Part shown: piece by piece, positions 48,818 to 56,695 of the stretch
How positions within the stretch are numbered: the stretch's first letter is position 1
Layout: the number at the start of each line of letters is the position of its first letter
Source of the DNA: Rubrobacter_A sp965214435
Lineage (GTDB): Bacteria > Actinomycetota > Rubrobacteria > Rubrobacterales > Rubrobacteraceae
DNA length: 64,000 nt
Direction: 5' to 3'
Assembly (NCBI GenBank): GCA_965214435.1
Contig: OZ243960.1
Coordinates: forward strand, 3,241,264 to 3,305,263
Notes under the pieces: model-generated
What the model was told of the DNA's origin: nothing
The model's database searches: none
What the model saw: only the letters and a program-made list of their open reading frames with translations
Translations under genes and position numbers: made by a program

Positions 48818-50686
48818 TTATTGTATTGCTCCGTTCGCCTCCACAAATTCCTCAAAAGATAGCTCCGGCATGAAAAGGTCGATCTCCTCCTGGGAGAAAC
48901 GATGCAGCCACTCCCCATCCTCCAGTACCCAGTAGGTAGTACGGGTAAAGGACGAACCATCTTCACCGATCAGCCTCACCGCCACTTCTATAAGAGGCTC
49001 CTCGGAGCTAGAGACCATTTTGACAGAAAGTATGTCGTAGGTAGTATCGCTCTGGTTCCAGTACCACTGGTTCTTCTGCGCCCATTCCTCCTCTGTGAAC
49101 ATGCTCTGCGTCTCTGAATCTAGATGTTCATAAGTGTAGTCCCAGTCCTCAAATTCTGCTGCCTGATAGTAATCTCTTGCTGCTCCTTCTGCCTCGGCTA
49201 TAGAGTCGTTGTCGAGGGGAGCGGTGGAGCCAGAGTTAGTTGGTCCGGAGAAGTCCTCTGTAGATTCCCCAGCTACCACAACACTGTTCAGGTACGTGAC
49301 CTCGTCTTCGGTCAGGTAACGTTCCGGTTCACGCTCTTCCCCTGCCTCCAGAGCCATAGGTAGCGAAACCCTCATTCCTTTTTCTGTGCCATCTTCATAG
49401 TCAAGGATGACCGTGACGGGGCCATCCGCCACCCCTTCGTCGCGCTCCACAGTGACTGACTCTAGAGGAGAAGTAGATCCTTCGGATTCCTGAATAGCCC
49501 GCTGCTTCTCGACCCACTCCTCTTCAGTGAATTCCTCCTGAGATTTTTCACCCAGCATAGAGTACGTCTGCTCCCAGTCCTCGTTCCGCGCGGCTTCATC
49601 GTATTCACGACCGAACTGCTTGTAGAGTCTATCCTCGCTGGCTTCAAGGTCTTCGGCGGATTCCCGAGACTGGTCTACTATATCTTCTTCGCTAGTTGTT
49701 TCAGGTACGGTGTACGAACCGTCTCCGCCATCGGCCAATTCTCCCCGGAAAGGATTCGGAAGGATCTCAGTACGGTCTTCAAAGCTTCTTGGCAGGGTGG
49801 AGAGGTCGGTCTCTCCATCACGCTCGTCGGTGCTGATGTCTTCTACGAACTGAACCACGTCTTCTATGTCAGCAGAGTACTGTTCAGCGATCTCTCTATG
49901 TACCTCTTCACGAGCTTCGGGTACGAAGGCGTTACGCTCCTCGGTAAGCGGATTGTCGGGGTTTTCAGAAGCCTCCTCGGAGAGTTGCATGTTACTACCA
50001 GTACGCGAGTGGACGATACTTCTGTCCAATTCTTCAATACAAAGAGAAAGGAGGAAGCCAGAGGAGTAATTTGGGTACTCTGCTGCTACTCCGTCATCTT
50101 CCCACCCCCAAGGGGACGCAGTGGAGAGGTAGCTCAGTTCCCAAGTCGCGTCACGACCGGCCACGGTAGCTTGGCCTTGGTCCACAATCCCCCGCACGAA
50201 AAGAACCCTATCGTAACCACCTCTAACAGGTAGTATATCGTCATCCACGACACCGGCTTCTGTCGGTGTACACGACTCGTTATAGCTAATCATGCTAGTT
50301 TGGTCCGGAAGTTCGTTATACGAGCTAGCCTCAGCATACTCTTGAGGAATCAGGTGGTCTCCAGCGAGATCCCACTGCTTCAAAATGTACCCCTCTGGTG
50401 TTTTGGAGTAAACACCGGGCGCGAGTTCAATCCTTTCCCGGTTCGGTGAAACAACAGACCACACGCCAAAGCCCACCACTAGCAAGAGCAACGCTCCCCC
50501 CGCCACCATGCCCGGTAGGAGGAGACGGTTCCAACCGAAGGATCTTCTAACACGAGGAGTCCTAGAAGACCCGGACGTGTTCTGGCCTGACAAGTTATCC
50601 TGAGGAGATTGTGAGACTTGTGTCCCGCATACTCCGCAGAACCTGTCACCCTCCGAAAGATTGTTGCCACACTGACTACAAATCAT
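48818..50686 (-). CDS. Zinc-ribbon, single-TM protein with two repeated extracytoplasmic domains
   Basis: A 622-aa protein. An N-terminal zinc ribbon (MICSQCGNNLSEGDRFCGVC) is followed by a Ser/Arg-rich linker and one membrane helix (LLLPGMVAGGALLLLVVGFG, about 54-75). The large outer part has an N-terminal domain with two or more Cys and, toward the end, two similar modules: EDWEQTYSMLGEKSQEEFTE near 370 and EDWDYTYEHLDSETQSMFTE near 520, each with FTEEEW. They look like NTF2-like folds. It is the largest of three related zinc-ribbon/TM proteins in this strand block. Role unknown. Confidence 0.7.
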   Translation of the reverse strand: MICSQCGNNLSEGDRFCGVCGTQVSQSPQDNLSGQNTSGSSRTPRVRRSFGWNRLLLPGMVAGGALLLLVVGFGVWSVVSPNRERIELAPGVYSKTPEGYILKQWDLAGDHLIPQEYAEASSYNELPDQTSMISYNESCTPTEAGVVDDDILPVRGGYDRVLFVRGIVDQGQATVAGRDATWELSYLSTASPWGWEDDGVAAEYPNYSSGFLLSLCIEELDRSIVHSRTGSNMQLSEEASENPDNPLTEERNAFVPEAREEVHREIAEQYSADIEDVVQFVEDISTDERDGETDLSTLPRSFEDRTEILPNPFRGELADGGDGSYTVPETTSEEDIVDQSRESAEDLEASEDRLYKQFGREYDEAARNEDWEQTYSMLGEKSQEEFTEEEWVEKQRAIQESEGSTSPLESVTVERDEGVADGPVTVILDYEDGTEKGMRVSLPMALEAGEEREPERYLTEDEVTYLNSVVVAGESTEDFSGPTNSGSTAPLDNDSIAEAEGAARDYYQAAEFEDWDYTYEHLDSETQSMFTEEEWAQKNQWYWNQSDTTYDILSVKMVSSSEEPLIEVAVRLIGEDGSSFTRTTYWVLEDGEWLHRFSQEEIDLFMPELSFEEFVEANGAIQ

Positions 50687-50797
50687 GTGCGGTCACCACA
50701 AATGTTCCCGTCATAATAACCTGTCCACTTTCTATGCCGAGGAATATAGTTCCCTCACTAGGATTTCCTTCTCACCAATCGAGGCGCTTCATTATTT

Positions 50798-51496
50798 TTA
50801 GTTACTCTGACTACGAGGCTCGATTAAGTAGTCACCTTCCGGGATGTCTGTAATAAAAGTACCGTCTGGAGTGTGAGCTATACTTATACCAGCACCGCTA
50901 TACATTCCGGCCCCTTGGTACAAACCTCCTTCGGCAGAGTTCTGATGGCTCTCCAAGCTGCGAATTACGTCCATTTCGACAGCATCGTATTGTGTAGACA
51001 TAGAAGCTACATATTGAGCCATGGAGTGGAGGTCTTCTTCGTACAAAGAGTCAGCAGAGCCTCCTAATACCAATAAGCTACTACCCCCCACGGACATGTC
51101 ATAGGCAGTTTCAACCTCAAAGTTAGCTGGCCCTGGAGCCAGAGTTTCCCATTCTTCAGGGCTTACGTTGGACTCTGTACTTGCGCTGGAGGAAGGAGTG
51201 CCGTTCGTGGAGCTTCCGCCTTGCTCCCTAGAACCTTCTTCTACTGATGAGCTACCGCCTGAATCGAGGAAAGTAAAGGTTACTGTAACGATACTGACTA
51301 ACAACAACACTGGCCCGGCTACCAGAGCGGAAGTGAGTAAGGTCTTCTTACTAAGGGCACGAGTACCTCGCACCCTTTCATGAGCCGGAGAGGGAACTTT
51401 GGGTTCTCCGCAATGAGCGCAGAAGGCGTTACCCGGCCTAATCTGGCCTCCACAGTTCCGGCAGTATTTCTGCGGCTGAGATGTATCGCTCATCAT
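50798..51496 (-). CDS. Zinc-ribbon, single-TM protein (second family member)
   Basis: A 232-aa product. Zinc ribbon YCRNCGGQIRPGNAFCAHCG (residues 11-30), a basic linker, a membrane helix (LLTSALVAGPVLLLVSIVTV), a Ser/Thr/Gly-rich stalk, then an outer domain with YDMSVGGSSLLVLGGSADSL and DAVEMDVIRSLESHQNSAEG. The same order of parts occurs in its neighbours on either side, although the outer domains differ. A decayed copy of its first 30 codons lies at 52377-52476. Function unknown. Confidence 0.68.
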   Translation of the reverse strand: MMSDTSQPQKYCRNCGGQIRPGNAFCAHCGEPKVPSPAHERVRGTRALSKKTLLTSALVAGPVLLLVSIVTVTFTFLDSGGSSSVEEGSREQGGSSTNGTPSSSASTESNVSPEEWETLAPGPANFEVETAYDMSVGGSSLLVLGGSADSLYEEDLHSMAQYVASMSTQYDAVEMDVIRSLESHQNSAEGGLYQGAGMYSGAGISIAHTPDGTFITDIPEGDYLIEPRSQSN

Positions 51497-51548
51497 TAGA
51501 CCTCTCTTCGATCTCTAGTACAGGCTCCGGACGTAAGCTCTCTAGCTT

Positions 51549-52304
51549 TCAATCTGCGCTCCGCCGCACCTCCACCATCGTGGAAAGGGCCTGCTTTATC
51601 TCTTCTCTGTCGTAGTCATCCATTTCAAATGTGTAGGTGTAGCCGTTCTTAGCGAACGTCCCTTCCCAGCGAGGCCCGTACATGGCCCCTTCCACCGAAG
51701 GCTCCATGTAGCTAAGTTTGGCTTCGGTACCGTCCGAAAGCTCTACATCTTCGGTAGAGGTTGCCTCGAAACCCTGAACCGGTTCGTACTCCGAGGTGGG
51801 AACCGCCTGTAAGCGACCTACAGTCTCATAGTTAGCCCATGTACCCGTTAGATCATCTGGAGGGGCGGTCAGGAACGTTAAGCCGTACCGGTCTCCTTCC
51901 ATATCTTCGTTGACCCCTACGTTCTCGAACTCGTTGGGCAGCTCGGCTGGGAGCATGATCGGGGCGGTGGTTCGACTTTCTAGGGGAGGCAAGAGCAGAT
52001 CAAACGCAGGGTCAGGAGATTCTGGGCCTCCGAACAGGTTGGGGCCTAACCCTAAACTAACAGAAGCCCATATACCCCCGCCCACCATTAGTGCGAGCAG
52101 GATGCCCACCGCGCCTGCTATCAAAAATACCCTGTTACTACGAGCAGGAGTAGCCTGCGCCGCTGCTGGCCTAGAGATTACCTGGGGGTCTTCTGGAGTA
52201 ACGGGCGCTACTCTAGCTCCGCATACACCACAGAACCTGTCTCCTGACTGCACAGGGTTTCCGCACTGCCTACAGTAACCAGGGGAGCCTATGTTCTCAG
52301 CCAC
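51549..52304 (-). CDS. Zinc-ribbon, single-TM protein (third family member)
   Basis: A 251-aa product: zinc ribbon YCRQCGNPVQSGDRFCGVCG, an Ala/Pro/Thr linker, membrane helix (VFLIAGAVGILLALMVGGGI), then an outer domain with LMLPPLESRT-like LLLPPLESRTTAPIMLPAEL and YTYTFEMDDYDREEIKQALS. The zinc ribbon is almost the same as that of the 622-aa protein, so the three genes likely arose by duplication of the N-terminal part with exchange of outer domains. Transcribed in the same direction as the other two. Confidence 0.68.
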   Translation of the reverse strand: MAENIGSPGYCRQCGNPVQSGDRFCGVCGARVAPVTPEDPQVISRPAAAQATPARSNRVFLIAGAVGILLALMVGGGIWASVSLGLGPNLFGGPESPDPAFDLLLPPLESRTTAPIMLPAELPNEFENVGVNEDMEGDRYGLTFLTAPPDDLTGTWANYETVGRLQAVPTSEYEPVQGFEATSTEDVELSDGTEAKLSYMEPSVEGAMYGPRWEGTFAKNGYTYTFEMDDYDREEIKQALSTMVEVRRSAD

Positions 52305-52802
52305 TACAAGGCTCTATCTGACTTGTATTTTTCCGCGAAAGCAACAGTATTTAACCCCTAAACTAATCAGTACTCTATTGGTTGGTCTCCACAAAGAGCG
52401 CAGAAAGCATCGCTCGACCTTTCCCGCCTCCACGATTTCGAAAATACCTTTGTAACTAAGATGTATCATTTATTATCTTTCTCTTCAGTGCCCACGGCAC
52501 AAGCTAGACGTAAGCTCTAGTTTCGGACACGATATTACGTTAAGCATTTCTTAGAAAGAATAAATGCACCTATTATTTTCGTGTCTTCTAGCTTTATCTT
52601 CCTCCTTGGTACTGTTTACGGTTTTGGATCTGGTACGGATCTCTCTTTCTGGTAACTCGTCAGGGGTGTTTTCCCCGCACCTTCTTCAGACAGCTTACGG
52701 TAAAGCTTTGGTCGTACTACCAAGGTCTCGGGCCTGGTAGCCGTGACCTGTGACTCCCCTATAGCTCAACAACTCTTTTCACTATCAGGGGAGGAACCCC
52801 TA
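52305..52802. other. Gap with decayed sequence between the zinc-ribbon genes and the integrase
   Basis: AT-rich. The left part holds a pseudogene (listed separately); 52477-52530 resembles the spacer upstream of the gene at 51496 (shared ACGTAAGCTCT). Beyond that, near 52790, GGGGAGGAACCCC is a short palindromic stretch just after the integrase stop. No intact gene. Confidence 0.4.
52377..52476 (-). pseudogene. Decayed N-terminus of a zinc-ribbon protein
   Basis: The minus strand from 52476 aligns codon by codon with the start of the gene at 51496: ATG-ATG-AGC-GAT-ACA-TCT has become ATA-ATA-AAT-GAT-ACA-TCT, the next codon CAG is TAG, and zinc-ribbon Cys codons are TTT or CGT. The FCALCGDQP part is still readable after a frameshift. 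Most changes are G to A or C to T. Confidence 0.8.
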
Positions 52803-53906
52803 TCACTCGGCTACTCCTTCTTTCTCGAAAACGGAGTCCATCGCCTTTACAGCCTCACCCTGCATATCCGGGAGGACGTGACTGTAGGTATCGAGGGTTA
52901 TTGAGATCGAGGAGTGTCCCAGAAGTTCCTGGACTATTTTCGGATGCACACCCTTGGTGAGGAGCAGCGTGGCGCAGGTGTGCCGCAAGTCGTGGAACCT
53001 CGTTGTAAGCGGAAGATCTGCTGCCTTGAGAAGGGGCTTCCAGGATCGGTTGTGCAGATTGTGGGCGCTGATAGAGGTGCCAACGCTGGTGCAGAAGACC
53101 CACTCGCTGGTCCTGGCGTGGTTTTTCAGGGCCGCAAGAGCAGACCTCGAAAGCTTGATGCTCCTCCTGCTTTTGGGAGTCTTGGGTGCGTTTACCTGTC
53201 CGTTGAATACGGTCCGGTTCACTCGGAGAATTCCGGTTCGGAAGTCCATATCCTGCCATTTGAGCCCGAGGAGTTCACCAGAGCGCATACCTGTAGTAAT
53301 GGCGAGGACGTAAAGAGCTTCCAGGCTGTTCCCTTCGGCAGCCTTGAGGAGCTTTCTGACCTGCACCTCGGTGAGGGGCTTAATCTCTTTCTTGCTGGCT
53401 CTTGGAGTATCTACAGACTCTGCGACGTTCCTGGGGATCAGTTGCCATCTCACGGCTTGCTTGAGGGCCTTGTACAGTGTGGCATGGACTATCTGAACGC
53501 CTCTTGGGGAAAGTCCCGAGTCGAGCTTCATTCGGTAAAGCGACTGTATCTGCAAGGCATTCAGCTTGTCGAGCTTAACCGTTTCCAGATAAGGTTTCAG
53601 GTGGACCCGTACAACCACCTCGTATCTGATCCAGGTGCGCTCTCTCAGGGCATTCCTGATGGACTCCAACCACTTATCCAGGTACTCCCCCAAATTCAAA
53701 GAACCCGCGTCGAACACCATACCGGCGTTCCTATCCGCTATGGCTTTGGTCAGCTTGGTAGCTACTTCTTTGCGGGTCTTCCCGTAGATATATTTGGTTT
53801 TTTTACCGGAAAGATCGGTTTGTACGGCGTACTGTCCTACCCACCGCCCGTCCTTCCTCTGGTAAATACTGCCTTCTCCCCTACCTCTTCTTTTGCCCCC
53901 GTTCAC
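52803..53906 (-). CDS. int: Tyrosine recombinase (integrase) of the tRNA-Arg island
   Basis: A 367-aa integrase related to the one at 25082-26179: N-terminal RGEGSIYQRKDGRWVGQYAV, core-binding LGEYLDKWLESIRNALRERT, catalytic STGMR-like TTGMRSGELLGLKWQDMD, RFHDLRHTCATLLLTKGVHP, and LGHSSISITLDTYSHVLPDM with the Tyr nucleophile. All R, H-x-x-R, H and Y residues are present, so it should be active. It adjoins the right attachment site in tRNA-Arg. Two CTGTCAA repeats 12 bases apart lie just upstream (53928-53947) and may be arm sites. Confidence 0.93.
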   Translation of the reverse strand: MNGGKRRGRGEGSIYQRKDGRWVGQYAVQTDLSGKKTKYIYGKTRKEVATKLTKAIADRNAGMVFDAGSLNLGEYLDKWLESIRNALRERTWIRYEVVVRVHLKPYLETVKLDKLNALQIQSLYRMKLDSGLSPRGVQIVHATLYKALKQAVRWQLIPRNVAESVDTPRASKKEIKPLTEVQVRKLLKAAEGNSLEALYVLAITTGMRSGELLGLKWQDMDFRTGILRVNRTVFNGQVNAPKTPKSRRSIKLSRSALAALKNHARTSEWVFCTSVGTSISAHNLHNRSWKPLLKAADLPLTTRFHDLRHTCATLLLTKGVHPKIVQELLGHSSISITLDTYSHVLPDMQGEAVKAMDSVFEKEGVAE

Positions 53907-53990
53907 AAACTCCTCCTTTATTCACGCTGTCAACTAAACTGTCAAAGGCGAGTAAAGTAGTGGAGGTCCCCTTGGCATTACCCCTTCTAA

Positions 53991-54030
53991 GGGCCTGTAG
54001 CTCAGGGGATAGAACACTGGGTTTCGGTAC
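53991..54030 (+). repeat. Inverted partial copy of the tRNA-Arg 5' half
   Basis: GGGCCTGTAGCTCAGGGGAT followed by AGAACACTGGGTTTCGGTAC on the plus strand is nearly the same as the 5' half of the minus-strand tRNA-Arg at 54141-54180, through the anticodon region. It is thus an inverted repeat of that tRNA. There is no matching 3' half, so it is not a functional tRNA. Confidence 0.8.
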
Positions 54031-54107
54031 AAAAATGTCGTTTTTACAGGGAAATTAGTAGAGCCCGGTTGATAAGGCACAACCGGATAGACCGGCGGGG
54101 AAAGAAG

Positions 54108-54180
54108 CGGGCCTGGAAGGATTTGAACCTCCGACACCTGGTACCGGAAACCAGTGCTCTATCCCCTGAGCTACAGGCCC
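54108..54180 (-). tRNA. tRNA-Arg (CCG anticodon), integration target
   Basis: Minus-strand cloverleaf: acceptor GGGCCTG with CAGGCCC, D-arm TAGCTCAGGGGATAGAGC, anticodon loop TTCCGGT between CTGGT and ACCAG, T-arm GGAGGTTCAAATCCTTC, discriminator G. The 3' part (54108-54149) is repeated at the left end of the island (34186-34227). Confidence 0.95.
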
Positions 54181-54295
54181 GTAGTAAAAGGGAATCAGCC
54201 CGTATACTAGCCCACAAATACCGCACCTTCAACGCGGATCGCCGAAAGGCTTTGTAGATCGGCCATATAATGGTTAAACTACCCTGCACCCAACT

Positions 54296-55045
54296 ATGTA
54301 CGCCGTCATCTCGGACATCCACGGAAATCTGGAAGCTCTCGAAGCGGTGCTCGCCGACATGCCGGGGGGCCTGGAGCGGATCTTCTGCCTCGGTGACGTC
54401 GTGGGGTACGGGGCGAGCCCGAACGAGTGCTGCGACCTGGTCCGCGGAGCCGGGATGCTGGTGATCTCCGGTAACCACGACCTCGCGGTTACGGACCTCG
54501 ACACGAACCTCGCGTGGTTTAACCCGGTCGCCGCAGCCGCCGTCCGGTGGACCCGCGAACAGCTCACCGAAGACAACGCGCGGTTCCTGCTATCGAGGCC
54601 GCGCAAGATACAAACGGAGGATGCTTTGTTCGTGCACGGCTCGGTCCGGGACCCGGACGAGTACATAGTCGACGCCACCACGGCCCGGGAGAACCTGGCG
54701 CTCCTGAACTCCGAGTACCCCGGTATCCCCGTGTGCTATTTCGGCCACACCCACGTAAAAGCTGTGGCTCCTTCCCCGGCTTCAAACGAAGGCCAGGGTG
54801 TTTTCGATCTCGGCTCTGACGGTCCGTACCTCGTAAACCCCGGTTCCGTTGGACAGCCACGGGACGGCGACACCTTCGCTTCTTACGTAATCGCCGGAGG
54901 ACCTGACGGAGACCCTGAAAACGGCGGCCCGGCCAGTAATATCGTCTTTCGCTTTGTCGAATACGACATAGAAAAGGCGCAGGGCAAGATCCGGTCCGCC
55001 GGGCTGCCGCAGATGCTCGCCGACCGGCTCGCCCGGGGCCGCTGA
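54296..55045 (+). CDS. Metallophosphoesterase
   Basis: A 249-aa calcineurin-like phosphoesterase. Metal-site motifs in order: MYAVISDIHGNLEALEAVL (D-x-H), FCLGDVVGYGASP (GD), VISGNHDLAV (GNHD), YFGHTHVKAV (GH-x-H). This matches the small cytosolic family often annotated as YfcE-like or predicted phosphatases; substrate unknown. It is the first core gene to the right of the island and is followed by a DUF2203 gene after 12 bases. Confidence 0.9.
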   Translation: MYAVISDIHGNLEALEAVLADMPGGLERIFCLGDVVGYGASPNECCDLVRGAGMLVISGNHDLAVTDLDTNLAWFNPVAAAAVRWTREQLTEDNARFLLSRPRKIQTEDALFVHGSVRDPDEYIVDATTARENLALLNSEYPGIPVCYFGHTHVKAVAPSPASNEGQGVFDLGSDGPYLVNPGSVGQPRDGDTFASYVIAGGPDGDPENGGPASNIVFRFVEYDIEKAQGKIRSAGLPQMLADRLARGR

Positions 55046-55057
55046 AAGAGCGTCCCG

Positions 55058-55444
55058 GTGGAACATCCCTTTGAGAAACTTTTTACCGTGGAAGAAGCGA
55101 ACGCGCTTCTTCCAGAACTACAAGAACTTCTCCGCCAGATGGCGACCCACCGGGACTCCATGCGGGATAAAGCCCCCGAGGTGGAGCCGATACTCCGGTC
55201 GGCAGCCGCGAACGGTGGCGGCCGGGTAGGCTCCGAGTACGGCGTAGAGGCATACAAGCTGTACCTGGTCATCGAGCGTATCCGGGAGCACGGCGTGCTC
55301 CTTAAAGACTTCGACGTAGGGCTGCTCGACTTCCCCCACGAGCGGGACGGGCAGGTAGTATTTCTGTGCTGGCACCCGCCGGAAGACCGGGTCATGTACT
55401 GGCACGAGGTAGAAACCGGCTACCCGGGCCGCAAACCTCTCTAG
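55058..55444 (+). CDS. DUF2203 family protein
   Basis: A 128-aa protein starting at GTG (EHPFEKLFTVEEANALLPEL). The TVEEANALLPEL start and the end FPHERDGQVVFLCWHPPEDR with YWHEVETGY are typical of DUF2203, a small family with no established function. It lies between the phosphoesterase and dtd with short gaps, so the three are probably one operon. Confidence 0.85.
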   Translation: MEHPFEKLFTVEEANALLPELQELLRQMATHRDSMRDKAPEVEPILRSAAANGGGRVGSEYGVEAYKLYLVIERIREHGVLLKDFDVGLLDFPHERDGQVVFLCWHPPEDRVMYWHEVETGYPGRKPL

Positions 55445-55455
55445 CGGACGCTGCC

Positions 55456-55896
55456 ATGCGGATAGTCCTCCAGCGGGTAAAAAACGCCTCCGTTACGGTC
55501 GGCGGAGAGCGTATCTCCGAGATAGGCGCCGGTCTACTCCTCCTCGTCGGCGTGGCCTCCGGTGACGGCGAGCCGGCGGCTGACTGGCTCGCGGAGAAGG
55601 TCGCCGGGCTCCGGGTGTTCGCCGACGACTCCGGCCGGATGAACCTCGGGGTCCGGGAGACCGGCGGTGAAGTACTCGCCGTCTCCCAGTTCACCCTCCT
55701 CGCCGATACCCGCAAGGGACGCCGCCCGAGCTTCGTGGAAGCCGCCCCGCCGGAAGAGGCCGAGCCACTCTTCGACTATTTCTGTGAGCGCCTGCGAGTG
55801 GCGGGCGTGGAAACGGTTCGTACCGGCCGCTTCGGCGCCATGATGGATGTCGCCCTGACCAACGACGGGCCGGTCACGATAATCCTTGAAAGATAA
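55456..55896 (+). CDS. dtd: D-aminoacyl-tRNA deacylase
   Basis: Dtd removes D-amino acids (and glycine from tRNA-Ala) attached to tRNAs. The family signatures are LAVSQFTLLADTRKGRRPSF and the C-terminal LTNDGPVTIILE (Gly-cisPro pocket is G-P in NDGPVT). At 146 aa it is standard. ATG 55456 gives MRIVLQRVKNASVTV; the longer open frame from 55366 overlaps DUF2203 and is rejected. Confidence 0.95.
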   Translation: MRIVLQRVKNASVTVGGERISEIGAGLLLLVGVASGDGEPAADWLAEKVAGLRVFADDSGRMNLGVRETGGEVLAVSQFTLLADTRKGRRPSFVEAAPPEEAEPLFDYFCERLRVAGVETVRTGRFGAMMDVALTNDGPVTIILER

Positions 55897-55899
55897 AAC

Positions 55900-56673
55900 T
55901 TACCCGGGCGCTACCAGCCCCTCGATGTAGACCGTAGCCGGACGGGTATAGCCTTCGCGCCGCACCTTTTCCCGGAACGCCACATACCGCTCGCGGAGGT
56001 CGTCGCCGGTGAACCTCGCGGGGTCTTCGTCGAGGACGAGCCGGTCGAGGTGCCGAACGTTGTGCGGGGGCAACACTTTCCAACGCACGCCCGTCAGCAG
56101 GGATTCGTGGAGGGCAACCAGACGCTCCGGCGGGCCTATCCCGTAGAAGTCCGCCCCGGAGGTTTCTTTCTCCAGCTCTTTTTGCAGCGCCTCGTCCTCC
56201 AGTTGGACGGCCGGCACGGTGTCCACGAAGTCGCCGGTCGCCACCCGGCCGCCGGGTCGGACAACGCCCGCCAGGACCGCCAGGGCTTCCTCCGCCGTCC
56301 GGTGGCGGACGTCCAGCTCGTGGAACAATCCGGCGGAGTAGACGAGGTCGAAGGTCTCCGGGGTGACCGGCGGCTCGAATACGTTTCCGGCGAGCAAGCT
56401 CACCGGGGCAGTGAGGTCCGCTTCTCCGAGTAGCTCGCGGGCGTGTTCGATACTTTCCTCGTCGGCGTCGAGGGCAGTGAGGCTTCCGGTTTCTCCGAGG
56501 CGCTGGCTCAGGCCCTCCAGCCAGAGCAGGGACGAGCCACCGGCGTACAGGAAGTTGCAACCCCGGATGTCTCCGAGCAGGTCTAGTTCCCGGTCGCAGA
56601 AGCTTATAAGGTCCGTTCCGAGTTCAGCCCGCTCCTCGGGTGTTAGTGCCGTTTTTCTACGTGCGTCCGGCAT
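55900..56673 (-). CDS. SAM-dependent methyltransferase-like protein
   Basis: A 257-aa class I Rossmann methyltransferase: motif I is unusual (CNFLYAGGSSLLWLEGLSQR, with GGSS rather than G-x-G-x-G), then the acidic residue in SLTALDADEESIEHARELLG, GNVFEPP, FDLVYSAGLFHELDV and the post-motif VVRPGGRVATGDFVDTVP. C-terminal VYIEGLVAPG. Substrate unknown. ATG 56673 is used; a longer frame reaches 56727 but runs across the abc-F start. Convergent with dtd and divergent from abc-F. Confidence 0.8.
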   Translation of the reverse strand: MPDARRKTALTPEERAELGTDLISFCDRELDLLGDIRGCNFLYAGGSSLLWLEGLSQRLGETGSLTALDADEESIEHARELLGEADLTAPVSLLAGNVFEPPVTPETFDLVYSAGLFHELDVRHRTAEEALAVLAGVVRPGGRVATGDFVDTVPAVQLEDEALQKELEKETSGADFYGIGPPERLVALHESLLTGVRWKVLPPHNVRHLDRLVLDEDPARFTGDDLRERYVAFREKVRREGYTRPATVYIEGLVAPG

Positions 56674-56681
56674 AGAGCCAG

Positions 56682-56687
56682 TATAAT
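56682..56687 (+). promoter_or_regulatory. -10 box giving a nearly leaderless abc-F transcript
   Basis: TATAAT ends eight bases before the ATG of the ABC-F gene, so transcription would start at or next to the ATG. There is no Shine-Dalgarno sequence with room to act. Leaderless messages are common in actinobacteria. Confidence 0.55.
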
Positions 56688-56695
56688 CTGCCGGG

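Larger units (their letters stand above)
34228..54149. mobile_element. 19.9-kb genomic island in tRNA-Arg(CCG)
   Basis: Delimited by the 47-base direct repeat of the tRNA-Arg 3' end, with a tyrosine integrase at the right end. Cargo, left to right: a one-TM unknown, a TIR-like protein with a membrane protein, a type I R-M locus, a YgjP-like protease, a 316-aa unknown, a primase-helicase, a small unknown, a secreted LPXTG-like protein, and three zinc-ribbon membrane proteins with decayed copies. Base composition is visibly lower in GC in many parts (around 34.3, 35.5, 44, 46.8 and 52.5 kb). No conjugation or capsid genes. Confidence 0.88.

Noticed and set aside
48626..48862. 78-codon plus-strand frame
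   Set aside because: Overlaps the end of the 622-aa protein gene on the opposite strand and has no start signal.
53991..54030. A second tRNA-Arg gene on the plus strand
   Set aside because: Only the 5' half is present; the sequence after the anticodon region does not form the anticodon stem, T-arm or acceptor 3' strand.
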